DNA from: Stakelama marina
GTDB lineage: Bacteria > Pseudomonadota > Alphaproteobacteria > Sphingomonadales > Sphingomonadaceae
Direction of reading: 5' to 3'
Length of the DNA: 64,000 nucleotides
Assembly (NCBI RefSeq): GCF_018122655.1
Contig: NZ_JAGRQC010000001.1
Span: forward strand, 186,001 to 250,000
This document shows positions 1-9,233 of the stretch, in pieces; position 1 is the first letter of the stretch; every line of letters starts with the position of its first letter. A program made the position numbers and the translations under genes. Below the pieces are notes generated by a model. The model searched no databases. It had not been told where the DNA came from and was given only the letters and a program-made list of their open reading frames with translations.

Positions 1-14
1 CGTGTCTCCTCCCG

Positions 15-776
15 TCAGCCTGCGGTCCAGCCGCCATCGACGGGCAGCGCATGGCCGGTGACGAAGCTGGCGCGGTCGCTGCACAGCCAGAATACCGCGT
101 CGGCAATTTCTTCGGGGTGACCGATGCGCCCGACCGGCTCGGTCGCTTCCATCGCTTCGCGGCCACCCTCGGTGGAGGACATGTACCGTTCCAGCATCGG
201 CGTCTCGATCGCGCCGGGGCAGACGGCGTTGACGCGGATATTCTGTCGCGCATGTTCAAGCGCGGCGGTGCGCGTCAGGCCGATCACACCGTGCTTCGAC
301 GCCACATAGGCGGGAATCCCCGGCATACCGATCAAACCCGCGACCGAAGAGCAATTGACGATCACGCCGTGGCCCTGCTGCGCCATATGTTTCAGTTCGG
401 CGCGCAGACACAGCCAAACACCGCGTAGATTCACCGCGATTATCCGGTCGAAATTATCAGCCGTGCATTCGGTCGTAGCGCCTTGTTCGCCCTCGATACC
501 GGCATTGTTGAACGCAGCATCGATCCCGCCCAGCTCCGCCGTCACATCCTCCAACAATGCCGCGACATCGGCTTCGTCGGAAACGTCGCAGCGGAAAAAG
601 GCGCAAGTCGCGCCATCGCGCGACAGCGCCTCGGCGGCACGTCGGCCATGTTCTTCGTCGCGGTCGACAAGCGCGACCGACCAGCCCTCGTTGTGAAACC
701 GTTCGGCCGTGGCTTTTCCGATACCCGAACCGGCGCCGGTAATGAGGATGGTGCGTGCATCGTGCGGGTTGGTCAT
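15..776 (-). CDS. SDR family NAD(P)-dependent oxidoreductase
   Basis: A 253-aa classical short-chain dehydrogenase/reductase. The N-terminal Rossmann motif TGAGSGIG lies at about residues 13-20, NNAG at about 90-93, the catalytic Ser around 143-144 and the YxxxK pair at Tyr157/Lys161 (YVASK). The C-terminal half has the usual PG-x-I-x-TPM segment and ends DGGWTAG. ATG at 776 is preferred because AGGAGGT sits about 5 nt upstream; an in-frame GTG at 782 would overlap that ribosome binding site. The substrate cannot be read from the sequence. The gene ends near the window edge, so its downstream neighbour is unknown. Confidence 0.93.
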   Translation of the reverse strand: MTNPHDARTILITGAGSGIGKATAERFHNEGWSVALVDRDEEHGRRAAEALSRDGATCAFFRCDVSDEADVAALLEDVTAELGGIDAAFNNAGIEGEQGATTECTADNFDRIIAVNLRGVWLCLRAELKHMAQQGHGVIVNCSSVAGLIGMPGIPAYVASKHGVIGLTRTAALEHARQNIRVNAVCPGAIETPMLERYMSSTEGGREAMEATEPVGRIGHPEEIADAVFWLCSDRASFVTGHALPVDGGWTAG

Positions 777-1030
777 GTCCACCTCCTGTGCGGGAGATGA
801 TCGGTCACGGCCGAAGCGCCCGGAATCGGGATTTCTACGGACGCAATCGTCCGATCCGCAAACAACCGGATAGCGGTGCGCGCGAACCCCGCCGCATGAA
901 GCGGTTCGATATGGCTGACATCCTCATGTTTCCGGAACGGCGCACGGACAGCCGGATCGTCTGGCCGTCATGTCCATCCGCACCGTGTCGCCGCGCATCG
1001 CGCGGTGCCGGCATCAGGGGGAGCCGCTGA
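777..1030. other. Intergenic region between divergent genes
   Basis: This stretch separates the minus-strand SDR from the plus-strand VIT-family gene and must hold both promoters. I see no convincing gene or strong hairpin in it. The only clear elements are the SDR ribosome binding site at 781-787 and the GGGGAG ribosome binding site just before 1031. Confidence 0.5.
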
Positions 1031-1792
1031 ATGGCGCGGGCAGCGCAGCGAGACCTTGCCGTTGAACATCGCCCCGAAAATATTCGGGACCGCCTCGCGC
1101 GGCCAAAGGGACAGAGCGCGCTGGGGGACTTCGTGCTCGGCGGCGTCGACGGCGTGGTGACGACCTTTGCCGTGATCGCCGGCAGCGCGGGCGGGCAGCT
1201 TTCGGTCGGAGCCATCCTGATCCTCGGCTTCGCCAATCTTGTCGCCGACGGGTTCAGCATGGGTGTCAGCAACTATCTGGGCACGCGCAGCCGCCAGCAG
1301 GAAGTGTCGCGCGCCCGGGCCGACGAGGTCTGGCAGCTTGACGCGAACCCTGATGGCGAACGGCGGGAGATACGGGAAATATTCGCCGCCAAGGGGCTGG
1401 AGGGAAGCGCGCTCGATCATGTCGTCGATGTCATCACCAGCGATCGCGAGATCTGGATCGACACGATGATGGCCGAGGAATTGAAGCTCAGCGAGTTTTC
1501 GGCACGGCCGCTGCGCGCAGCTTTTGCGACATTCGCGGCGTTCCTGCTCTGCGGGCTGATTCCAATGCTTCCGTTTTTCGTGGTGAATGCGCCATTCGGG
1601 TCGATGGCGCTTGCCAGCACGGCGTTTGCGGGCGCCACATTTCTGGGACTGGGTGTGGCCAAGGGCATGGTACTTGGGCTGCCGCCGCTCCGTTCGGGAT
1701 TGCAAACGCTGGCGATCGGCGGCGTGGCGGCTGCGCTCGCCTATCTGACGGGGGTGCTGCTTCACCAGATGTTCGGTATCGCCGCATCCTAG
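1031..1792 (+). CDS. VIT1/CCC1 family iron/manganese transporter
   Basis: A 253-aa inner-membrane protein of the vacuolar iron transporter (VIT1/CCC1) family, which in eukaryotes moves Fe2+/Mn2+ into vacuoles. The first membrane segment carries the typical G-G-x-D-G-x-x-T-T-F pattern (around residues 38-48), followed by ILGFANLVADGFSMGVSNYLG. A charged Glu-rich loop at about 95-155 corresponds to the family's cytoplasmic metal-binding segment, with three hydrophobic segments after it. The start is supported by GGGGAG upstream. The direction of transport and the metal in bacteria are inferred from the family only. Confidence 0.88.
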   Translation: MARAAQRDLAVEHRPENIRDRLARPKGQSALGDFVLGGVDGVVTTFAVIAGSAGGQLSVGAILILGFANLVADGFSMGVSNYLGTRSRQQEVSRARADEVWQLDANPDGERREIREIFAAKGLEGSALDHVVDVITSDREIWIDTMMAEELKLSEFSARPLRAAFATFAAFLLCGLIPMLPFFVVNAPFGSMALASTAFAGATFLGLGVAKGMVLGLPPLRSGLQTLAIGGVAAALAYLTGVLLHQMFGIAAS

Positions 1793-1811
1793 GCGGTGCC
1801 GCTCGCCGGCG

Positions 1812-2519
1812 TCAGGAAGGATGTAAGAGCAGCGGGGTTTCGGTTATTTCGAGCATCCGCCGCGTGATCCCGCCGAAGCCGTCCTCCAGAAACCGGCCTC
1901 TGCCATAGGCGCCCATCACGATCAGCTCGGCGTCGATCTCGCGAGCGGCGTCGTGAAGCGTATCCGAAACGCGCCCGCTGCGCGGCAGCACGGCGAAATC
2001 GGCGGCGATCCCGTGCCAGCGGAGATAGTCGACCGGGTTGATCGCACCGTCGTCGTCGCGAACGCCGCCGACACTGACGATCTTAACCCCGGCGGCGTGG
2101 GCAAGCAGCGGAATAGCCGCCTTTAACGCGAGCGCCGTTGTCGGGCTCGTGTCGCTCCAGGCGATTATCGCGGTTTCGGGCAGCCGGTCGATCCGTGCGC
2201 TCGACGGCATTGCGAGTAAGGGAGCGAAGCAATGCGTGATGATGTCGGCGGTCGACGGGCCGGTCGGCCTGCTCGGTCGCCACACGCTCGGGACGATCAC
2301 GAGGTCTGAGAGGGTAGTAAGCCGGGCGAGCGCCGCCGCGTCGGTATCCGACAGGGGGGCGACATCCGAAGCGGCGCCCGTCTGAGGCGGCGATCGCGAC
2401 GATCCGGGAGGTTCGGCGAACATGATATGCGCGTCGAGTCCGCGAGCGAGCGCGTCTGCCGCATCGACGCGGTGGTTAAGCGCGCCATCGTCGAACAGCG
2501 GAACGAGCAGCGACTTCAT
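1812..2519 (-). CDS. Universal stress protein (UspA family)
   Basis: A 235-aa protein that begins MKSLLVPLFDD and ends with the Usp nucleotide-binding signature MGAYGRGR..GG.TRRML, followed by TPLLLHPS. Length and a second hydrophobic strand set in the middle suggest two tandem Usp-like halves, with only the C-terminal half keeping the G-x2-G-x9-G motif. ATG at 2519 is chosen because residues upstream in the open frame are low-complexity and overlap the glycosyltransferase. It starts 19 nt after the glycosyltransferase stop at 2539, so the two probably form one minus-strand operon. Confidence 0.85.
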   Translation of the reverse strand: MKSLLVPLFDDGALNHRVDAADALARGLDAHIMFAEPPGSSRSPPQTGAASDVAPLSDTDAAALARLTTLSDLVIVPSVWRPSRPTGPSTADIITHCFAPLLAMPSSARIDRLPETAIIAWSDTSPTTALALKAAIPLLAHAAGVKIVSVGGVRDDDGAINPVDYLRWHGIAADFAVLPRSGRVSDTLHDAAREIDAELIVMGAYGRGRFLEDGFGGITRRMLEITETPLLLHPS

Positions 2520-2538
2520 ACCGTCGGAGCCGGGGCGC

Positions 2539-3804
2539 TCAGTTCCCGAAGGCATGGAGCTCGATGTCTTGCGGGGTCGAAAGTCGCGCAGGCCGGTCGG
2601 TGCCGCTCGACGACGCGTCCATTTCAGCGACCGCGCGCCGGACCGAGCAGCGCCAGGTAAGCTCGCGTCCATGGCGATAGGATGCCTCTGCCATCGCCTC
2701 GCGGCGTTGCGGATCGATCAGCAGCCTCGTCACCACATTCGCCATCGCCTTGCTGTCGTCGAAATCGACGATCACGCCGCGATCGCGCGTCAGCAGTTCG
2801 CACGCATGGACATAGGGCGTGGACACGATCGGTTTGCCAAGCGCCGATGCGTAGGCGAGCGTGCCGGACGTTATCTGCCGCGGATTGCGATAGGGGGTGA
2901 CATAGATGTCCGCCGCGGCGATCCGGTCGAGCAGCGCGTCCTCCTCAAGGAAATCATTTTCCCAGCGGACCGATCGCTCGATGCCGAGTTCGCGCGAAAG
3001 CGCCTGAAGCCTGTCGCGATATGCTTCGCCTTCGTGCGCGAGCAGATGCGGATGCGTTGCTCCCACGACGCGGTACACGGCATCGGGACAACGATCGAGA
3101 ATATGGGGCATGGCGCGGAGCATCGTTTCGATGCCCTTGTCGGGGGACAGCAATCCGAAGGTCAGGATCGTCCTGCGCTCCTCCTGACCGATGCACTGAC
3201 GCATGTCGGCGGGACGAACATAGACCCGATCGGGCACGCCGTGCTCGATCACGCGGATGCGATCCGGGTGCACGCCATACGCGCGCGTGAGTATCGTTTC
3301 GGCCTTGCGCGCCATGACGATGAACAGCGATGCCCGCGCTGCCAGCTGGTCCATCACCGCACGTTGCGCTTCGTCGGGCTGGTCGAGCACGCTGTGCAGC
3401 GTCACCGCAACCGGCGCGGTGACCGCATCGAGAAGTTCGATCAGATGGCTGCCGGCAGGCCCGCCGAAAATGCCGAATTCGTGCTGGACCCACACCAGGT
3501 CGGTCCCGCGCCGGTTGATGCGGTCGGCCGCATCCCGGTAGCTCGCAGGGTCATCCTGTGCGATCGTCGCGGCCACCGCGCCCGGGTAATTATAATCGCG
3601 TCCGGGTTCGTTCATGGCGTAGATGTCGACACCGATCTCTGGATGCTCGGCGCGTAACGCCTCGTGCGTATGCGCGGTAAAGGTCGCAATGCCACAGCGG
3701 CGCGGCGGAAAATTCCCGATCATCGCGATCCGGTGCAGCGAAGACGCAGCGTCGCGCGGATTCTCGGTGGCGATTGCAAAGGCGCGGGATTTCCAGTCGA
3801 GCAT
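2539..3804 (-). CDS. GT4-like glycosyltransferase
   Basis: A 421-aa GT-B fold glycosyltransferase. The N-terminal domain starts with MIGNFPPRRCGIATFT, a glycine-rich donor/acceptor loop. The C-terminal domain contains TFGLLSPDKGIETMLRA and later the conserved acidic patch around ADIYVTPYRNPRQITSGTLAYA, typical of family 4 enzymes that use nucleotide sugars. The start at 3804 has GAGGAG about 7 nt upstream. The acceptor (polysaccharide, trehalose-like glycan or other) is not visible. It is the last chromosomal gene before the displaced attachment site of the island. Confidence 0.87.
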   Translation of the reverse strand: MLDWKSRAFAIATENPRDAASSLHRIAMIGNFPPRRCGIATFTAHTHEALRAEHPEIGVDIYAMNEPGRDYNYPGAVAATIAQDDPASYRDAADRINRRGTDLVWVQHEFGIFGGPAGSHLIELLDAVTAPVAVTLHSVLDQPDEAQRAVMDQLAARASLFIVMARKAETILTRAYGVHPDRIRVIEHGVPDRVYVRPADMRQCIGQEERRTILTFGLLSPDKGIETMLRAMPHILDRCPDAVYRVVGATHPHLLAHEGEAYRDRLQALSRELGIERSVRWENDFLEEDALLDRIAAADIYVTPYRNPRQITSGTLAYASALGKPIVSTPYVHACELLTRDRGVIVDFDDSKAMANVVTRLLIDPQRREAMAEASYRHGRELTWRCSVRRAVAEMDASSSGTDRPARLSTPQDIELHAFGN

Positions 3805-4277
3805 CTGTTCACTCCTCTACGGGAACGAACGTCGAAGCTGCTCCCTGCAGGTACCGTCTCACCGCGCTACTGTAAGAAGCTGGAGGCCGCCGCGTCATAC
3901 GGGATTCTACCCGCCCGCAGGCGATGGTGCAGCGGTGCTGCCCGGGCGGTCGAACGTGGATGCTGCGATAAAGTGGTCGGGGAGAGAGGATTCTAGACCG
4001 GAATAACTCTCGTCCGCATCCACAGATTTCCGCGGTGTTTGCAGGATCGCCAACCGCTTGTGAATCGATTGAGTGTCACTGTCCAGTGCTCTTTTCTGAC
4101 TCGGTAGCGCCGTCGCCTATTTCGTCGTTCTTCGGCGCATACTCGTGAACGCCTTAGTCGATTGTGACTTTGGACGAGGTAAACGGGAAAAATTACAGAA
4201 AGCGGGATCGAGAATGTAGGGGTTGGCCGCAACGATTATGGTTTTAGGCTGCGTCAGAAAATGAGGGGGGTGAGCCT
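3805..4277. other. Gene-free stretch spanning left island boundary
   Basis: About 470 bp without a credible gene. It holds the promoter region of the glycosyltransferase, the displaced tRNA-Pro tail (attachment repeat) at 3964-3993, and about 280 bp of island sequence leading to the first cargo gene. The short open frames here have no ribosome binding site or recognisable protein features. Confidence 0.6.
3964..3993. repeat. Left attachment site (displaced tRNA-Pro tail)
   Basis: This 30-bp sequence is identical to 20873-20902. It contains the end of the T-loop, the T-stem 3' strand, the acceptor 3' strand, CCA and about 10 further bases of the tRNA-Pro gene, read on the minus strand. The bases beyond it (tagaccgg) no longer match the tRNA, so it is a remnant left when the island inserted. 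Confidence 0.92.
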
Positions 4278-4670
4278 GTGGGCAATCATAGCGATGCGTT
4301 CAAACATTTCGGAGTAAAACCAACCAATATCCGGTGGAGCTGGTCAGGCCGAAGTGATGATGGCAACACCGTTGCCGTGCGTCTCTGGCAGGACCGCTTT
4401 GAGGACGGGGGGCGAATTTACCGTAGTTCGAGCGACGACAAGCCTGGCGAGTGGAAGTCGCGTCCCGGCTTTGTAGAGTTGATCGGAAACCTGGCGCATG
4501 CCCGGGACCATCTCAAAGGCGTCGTGAGCGTCATCCTGCTCATCGCAAAAGATAAGGATGCAAAGCCTAGATCTATCGAGCGGAGTTCGCCTGCGCCGAA
4601 CCTGAAAATGCGTGTGGCCGAGCTAGACGAGGGCGAGGGCACTTTTCTACTCGAGCGGGTTGATGGATGA
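4278..4670 (+). CDS. Unknown small protein, first gene of a cargo pair
   Basis: A 130-aa soluble protein of unknown function with GTG start and a GAGGGGGG ribosome binding site. Visible features are a Trp/Arg-rich N-terminal part (FGVKPTNIRWSWSGRSDDG), a central RLWQDRFED segment, a helical LIGNLAHARDHLKGVVSVIL block and an acidic C-terminus. There is no signal peptide or membrane segment. Its stop overlaps the start of the next gene by 4 bp, so the two are co-translated. I have an impression that such proteins are conserved near phage-defence genes, but I cannot name a family. Confidence 0.75.
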   Translation: MGNHSDAFKHFGVKPTNIRWSWSGRSDDGNTVAVRLWQDRFEDGGRIYRSSSDDKPGEWKSRPGFVELIGNLAHARDHLKGVVSVILLIAKDKDAKPRSIERSSPAPNLKMRVAELDEGEGTFLLERVDG

Positions 4671-4942
4671 TGGCGAAAGACCATCCGTACATCAGCATCG
4701 TTGCCGAAAGCTTCATTCCAGCTGGCATGTCGGGGCGTCACGGCAAGGTGCATATGCGCCCAGCGCCGGGCCAAGTGTTCGGACCAGACATCGCGATCGA
4801 GTGCTCGAAAACACTCACCACGAAATATCCGGTAGGCACCCGCTTTCGGATGCGCGTGAAGCTGACCGATCGCGAAGGCGGCGGCGAGTTCTTATACAGC
4901 TACCATGGGTGGAAAGTGGACGTGCTCGGTTGCCCAGAGTGA
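4667..4942 (+). CDS. Unknown small protein, coupled to upstream gene
   Basis: A 91-aa protein beginning MMAKDHPYISIVAESF, overlapping the previous stop codon in an ATGA arrangement; a second in-frame ATG follows immediately at 4670. The composition suggests a small beta-rich, possibly OB-like fold (KVHMRPAPGQVFGPDIAIE, YPVGTRFRMRVKLTD). No catalytic motif, membrane segment or signal peptide is seen. The pair with the upstream gene lies between the left attachment site and the Kiwa-like cassette, which hints at a defence or regulatory role, but the function is unknown. Confidence 0.7.
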   Translation: MMAKDHPYISIVAESFIPAGMSGRHGKVHMRPAPGQVFGPDIAIECSKTLTTKYPVGTRFRMRVKLTDREGGGEFLYSYHGWKVDVLGCPE

Positions 4943-5109
4943 CCTGCTCGATCTCACAGCTGGCCTAACCAGGCGAAGGTCAGGAATCCGAAACCTCTGG
5001 CATTCAAGTAGCGCAATTGCATTCTTCCTACAATTATGGAAACTATGCTTCTAGTGAACAGGCGGCGCTCTCTGATTAGCACTGCGATTGGGCGATGTGG
5101 AGGGTCGTT

Positions 5110-5718
5110 ATGTTAAAGTTCGGGCTAGAGCATCTTTACCGACTCTTACTGGTATTTAGTTCAATTTCTCTGACATTCGCGATTTTCCTCGTCAACAAAG
5201 GCGTTTCGCTTTTCAGTCTGGGCAACGCTTGGGCGCTTAAGAGTCTTCCGGGTATGCCGTTGATATGTCGGCGTCCTCCGGAAGCATTGCTGGAAGCGGC
5301 GTCTTACCTTTGCTATTTCTTGGGATGCTTCTTGCTGAGCAAGTTTGCTCTTTACGCCACGCGATGGCTATCAAAAGAACGTGTAGACGAAAGCAGTTAT
5401 AAAGCCATTGAACTCACTACTGATACATTTTTACCAATATATCTGACTTACTTCTTTGTAGCGCTGAGTGCCACAAGTTATCTGTCATTCGCAATGGTTT
5501 TTGGAGTTATCCTAATATTTGTATATCGATCTGAAGGAACTTACTTTGACCCAATGTATGTGCTCAGAGGATATAAAATATATGCTGCGACATCAAGCAA
5601 GGGCGTGAAGGTAAACATTATTACCCAAAAAACCTTGAAGGGTGTTGCGGACCTTAGTTTCAATGACCTGAGAAGAATTAACGAATTTACCTTTATAGAA
5701 GTTGGAGGGGGGAAGTGA
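5110..5718 (+). CDS. kwaA: Kiwa-like membrane protein KwaA
   Basis: A 202-aa membrane protein with four predicted helices (about residues 10-32, 60-83 and two between 107 and 140), followed by a soluble tail that starts with a YFDPMYVLRGYKIY segment. This helix count, length and the Y-F-x-P..GY..Y motif match what I recall of KwaA, the phage-sensing membrane part of the Kiwa defence system. ATG at 5110 is chosen for GGAGGG 5 nt upstream; an ATG at 5095 is also open. The gene is AT-rich compared with the chromosome. Its stop overlaps the next gene by 4 bp. The assignment is by motif memory, not by search. Confidence 0.65.
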   Translation: MLKFGLEHLYRLLLVFSSISLTFAIFLVNKGVSLFSLGNAWALKSLPGMPLICRRPPEALLEAASYLCYFLGCFLLSKFALYATRWLSKERVDESSYKAIELTTDTFLPIYLTYFFVALSATSYLSFAMVFGVILIFVYRSEGTYFDPMYVLRGYKIYAATSSKGVKVNIITQKTLKGVADLSFNDLRRINEFTFIEVGGGK

Positions 5719-6536
5719 GCCAAGTTGTTGCTAGACTAAAACGAAAAAGTGTCGAAATATGCAAGGTGATGTCAGAAGAAGGAGACATCATTGCTCTACC
5801 TAACCTTGACGATAAGGTAAAGTTCGACCCTCATTATAAACCTGAGGAAGGGCAGTGGATGACGATCGGAAGCTTTTCCGATTTGCCCTATGCTATAGAC
5901 TCGTTGGGTGCTGTCATCAACACAGCGGACTTTCCGCAATTAGATGTTGATAATGCTCTTGATGCAAAATTCCTGTGTATAATCCAAGGCAAATATCGAC
6001 TGTATCAACGTATATTGCCTTCCCAAGTCATGAGAAAAAGGAAATGGTTGAACGCGTCGGGGCAGTTCAATCTCATTGAGGGGGAAAAGATTATATTACT
6101 AAACGACGTTCCTGACGCGATCCACGATACGTCATCCGATGATTTATACTTCAGAAACTTTGTAGCATTGAAGACTTTTTTCAGTAAAATAGAGGAACTC
6201 TATCGCGAAGCTACGGAAGAGGAAGTTGGAAAGTTCTTAAAAAACGAAGTAATGAAGACTGATCCGGACTTCACATCTGAAAAAGTTAGCAAGCCGAACA
6301 GGCAACGGATTGCCTTGGCCCAAGAAAAGCTAGGCGCATATACAAAGCAAAACGTTGAGCAACTGATTCAAGAATTTCCAGATTACGTTAAGGATGTCGA
6401 AATCAAAGATGGTTCATTTTTGATTAAAAATGATAACGATCTCAAAATGGCTATATTTTGTATAGAAGAACGGTTCTATACGACGCCTATTAGCAAAGAA
6501 AAGCGCATCGCAAACTCGATTCTGAAAATCGAGTAA
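5715..6536 (+). CDS. kwaB: Kiwa-like DUF4868 protein KwaB
   Basis: A 273-aa soluble protein with GTG start in a GTGA overlap with the membrane gene and a strong GGAGGGGGG ribosome binding site. The central region (GQFNLIEGEKIILLNDVPDA, then a YFRNFVALKTFF segment) resembles the DUF4868 domain of KwaB, where a predicted extended beta region precedes a helical domain. In Kiwa, KwaA and KwaB form a membrane complex and KwaB acts on DNA to stop late phage replication. The protein is somewhat shorter than the usual KwaB (about 315 aa). Like its partner it is AT-rich, which points to separate acquisition. Confidence 0.65.
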   Translation: MSQVVARLKRKSVEICKVMSEEGDIIALPNLDDKVKFDPHYKPEEGQWMTIGSFSDLPYAIDSLGAVINTADFPQLDVDNALDAKFLCIIQGKYRLYQRILPSQVMRKRKWLNASGQFNLIEGEKIILLNDVPDAIHDTSSDDLYFRNFVALKTFFSKIEELYREATEEEVGKFLKNEVMKTDPDFTSEKVSKPNRQRIALAQEKLGAYTKQNVEQLIQEFPDYVKDVEIKDGSFLIKNDNDLKMAIFCIEERFYTTPISKEKRIANSILKIE

Positions 6537-6644
6537 ACATATACTTCCTTTGTCGCCGATTTAAGAATTAGCCGAATATTGGGTTCCGTGAGGCGCATGG
6601 GAAGCGGGAGCGCCTACAGCTTGCCGGTTCTCTTAACGTTGAAA

Positions 6645-9233
6645 TTAGCCGACTGCAGTGTCTATCTGTTGGGCAACACCGCCGCCGCGTTCTTTCTCCG
6701 CCCACAGGAAGATGAGTGATCCTTTGCTCACCTCCTGCAGTCGCGCACCTATGTTCCTCTTCTCGCGGCTATCGGCGTTGTCGGTACGGTCCGCTCCTTT
6801 GTATTCGACGATCAGTTTCCGACCATCCCGTAGCTCCGCGACGAAATCCGGATAAAAAAGGTCGGTCGAGGTCGGCAGCGAATAGGACCACGCGGTGCGG
6901 TCCACATTCCGGACCCAAAACTTGATCGCGTCGTGGTCATCGATCGCCATCGCTGCGTGAAATTCCTCACCGCCATGCTTCAGGTCACCAACCTGCGAGA
7001 ATAGGTGCTTCCGCGGACGCCAGGAGCCGGAGTACGGCGTGCGCGGATCATAGCCCGCTTTCGAGAAGCTGAACCCGTTCTCGCCCAGCGCGAGCACCGG
7101 GGCGATGTCCGTCATCAACAGCTGCACACCGCGAGCACCTGCCGCGCGGCGTAGCTGCGCTATCCGCGCCTTGATCGCCCTCCGCAAAGCGAACTTCCCG
7201 CGCACCAGCTGCGGTAGCGGGATACGCTCGACGACGTCTTCGACGACCCTGCGGCAATATTCGAGAAAGATCGGCTGGGCGACGTCGCGCTGACGTGTGG
7301 TTCGGTCGAGCCAGCGAGACAGCGCTGCCACGTCCCAGTCCGTCGCATCATCCAACGCAAGCTCCGTAGCGGCATCAATACGGCTGTAGACAACCTGATC
7401 GCCTTCGATATCCATCTCGAAAGTGTCTGGCCGCTCGGTCAACGCGAAGCCGGGAAGGCCCGTGTCGACCTGGCTTAAGTCCCATCCACCGACATCGACA
7501 AGTGTTTCGGGAAATACGATCTCAAGCTGGCCGTCGCGTTCGATCGCGAGGCGCGGCAGCGTCAGCACGGCGCCGTGCTCAGCCGGCGACAGCGTCTCCG
7601 CGCGGCGCGCGATGAACGCCTCCACAGCTGTTATCGGCGTTGTCTCGGGCGTCGTGACCGCGGCCGCGACGTCGCGCAATACCTGGTCAGGTGCATCGGT
7701 GTCGAAGGTGATCGCGACGCCACCATCACCGCCATCGGCAATCCGGGTTGCGGCGACCATTTCGGGCGTCCAACCACTCTGGTCGGGCCGTTCCTGCACA
7801 CGCAGCACCGGCAGTTCGGGTCGGGTGAACAACGACTGGTCCTCGCGCCACTCGAAGGTCTCGGGCTGCTCGACGATGGCTTCCAGCGCCGTACGCTCGT
7901 CGAAGCCCATATGGGTCAGTCGGTCCTTCAGTCCTTCCGCCGCCTCGAAGAAGTTGCGTTCCGACACGTGCGCATAGGCGCGGTTCAATTCTTCCGATGA
8001 ACGCCGAGTTGCGAACGGCATGCGCAGCACGCGGCCCAGCAACTGCTCCACGGCGCCGCCGCTACGGATGCTGGCGAGCGAACAGAACACATAGGCGAAG
8101 GAACAGTCCCAGCCTTCCTTCAGCGCGTCGACGGTGATGACGTGCTCGATCGTGCAGGCCGGGTTGAACAGATCGATGCCGTCCAGCTCGCGCTGGTTGC
8201 CGGTCGCCACCGCAATGCGGTCTTCCGGGATGCGGCAATCTTCGATCAGGTGGCGCTTCACCACATCGACCGTCGCCTCGGCGCCCTCGCGGGCGGGCTG
8301 TGCCTGGTAAAGCGCGATCGGGCGGATGCCGCCGGCGTCTCTGGCGGCGATGCCTTCGAGCCATGCTCGGTTATCGACCGCATGCGCGATCGCCGACTGC
8401 CAGCTACCATGCTGAGAAAGGTGGATCGGCAGCTTGATCATGTCCGCCGCCTTCAGCTCGGCAGCGGTTGCCGAAACAATGACGTTGGAGCGCTTAGGGG
8501 TCGCCGTGAACTCCACTACGGCGGCGGGTGCGATCCTGCCAATCGTCTCGCCGGACAGTGTCGAAGTGAAGTTGTGTGCCTCGTCGACGATTACCAGCGG
8601 ACGATGTAGCTTCATCAGGTTGGCAAAGCTGGCAATCGGCTTGCCCCTGCGGGGACCATCCTCGTGCCGCGCGACATCCGCACCATCTGGAAGTGCGGCG
8701 AAGTGAGGCTCCAGTTCCTCGTCATCAAGATACACATTGCGATCTTCGGCATTGCGCACGCGGAACGCCTGCACGGTCGATACGATCACCGTCGCCGCAT
8801 CCGCCATGTCTTGCGGTCGCAGCTGGCGCCGTTCGTCGATGCCGTAGACGCGCACCGCGCCGCCGAAAGTCGCCTCGAGCGCCTGACGATAGGGATGGCC
8901 GACCTTTTCGAGCGCGCCCAGCGTTTGTTCGGCGATGGTGGTCGAGGTGACCAGCCATAACACAACCGGGAAGCGCCGGTTCAGATAGGTATCGCGCCCC
9001 ACGCCGATCGCGTGCGAGGCGAGCAGCGTCTTGCCGCCGCCGGTCGGCAGGCGCAGGCAGCAATACGGTACGTCCGGCAGCCCGGCGAGCGGGCGATAAG
9101 CCGCACCATAGGCACCCGGTTCACCGATCGCGCAAGCGGCAGCATAGGCCTGGGCATGATCGCGGATCGCAGCCTGATCGAGGAAGGTGCGCAGCGCATC
9201 GAGCGCGCGCAGTTGATAATCCTTCAGTTCCAT
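6645..9233 (-). CDS. Type III restriction enzyme Res subunit
   Basis: An 862-aa SF2 helicase-nuclease. Walker A PTGGGKT is at residues 63-69, DEAH at 217-220, a motif VI-like GAVEQLLGRVLRMP further on, and a C-terminal PD-(D/E)xK nuclease core with PD at about 795-796 and ExK at about 810-812 (LIVEYKG). This architecture is that of Res subunits, which with Mod cut DNA after meeting of two unmethylated sites and ATP use. Its ATG overlaps the mod stop by one base (TGATG), so the two are translationally coupled. The reading frame is intact. Confidence 0.9.
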   Translation of the reverse strand: MELKDYQLRALDALRTFLDQAAIRDHAQAYAAACAIGEPGAYGAAYRPLAGLPDVPYCCLRLPTGGGKTLLASHAIGVGRDTYLNRRFPVVLWLVTSTTIAEQTLGALEKVGHPYRQALEATFGGAVRVYGIDERRQLRPQDMADAATVIVSTVQAFRVRNAEDRNVYLDDEELEPHFAALPDGADVARHEDGPRRGKPIASFANLMKLHRPLVIVDEAHNFTSTLSGETIGRIAPAAVVEFTATPKRSNVIVSATAAELKAADMIKLPIHLSQHGSWQSAIAHAVDNRAWLEGIAARDAGGIRPIALYQAQPAREGAEATVDVVKRHLIEDCRIPEDRIAVATGNQRELDGIDLFNPACTIEHVITVDALKEGWDCSFAYVFCSLASIRSGGAVEQLLGRVLRMPFATRRSSEELNRAYAHVSERNFFEAAEGLKDRLTHMGFDERTALEAIVEQPETFEWREDQSLFTRPELPVLRVQERPDQSGWTPEMVAATRIADGGDGGVAITFDTDAPDQVLRDVAAAVTTPETTPITAVEAFIARRAETLSPAEHGAVLTLPRLAIERDGQLEIVFPETLVDVGGWDLSQVDTGLPGFALTERPDTFEMDIEGDQVVYSRIDAATELALDDATDWDVAALSRWLDRTTRQRDVAQPIFLEYCRRVVEDVVERIPLPQLVRGKFALRRAIKARIAQLRRAAGARGVQLLMTDIAPVLALGENGFSFSKAGYDPRTPYSGSWRPRKHLFSQVGDLKHGGEEFHAAMAIDDHDAIKFWVRNVDRTAWSYSLPTSTDLFYPDFVAELRDGRKLIVEYKGADRTDNADSREKRNIGARLQEVSKGSLIFLWAEKERGGGVAQQIDTAVG

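Noticed and set aside
3993..4232. Minus-strand 79-aa frame at the island's left end
   Set aside because: No ribosome binding site, Arg-rich composition and no protein-like pattern.
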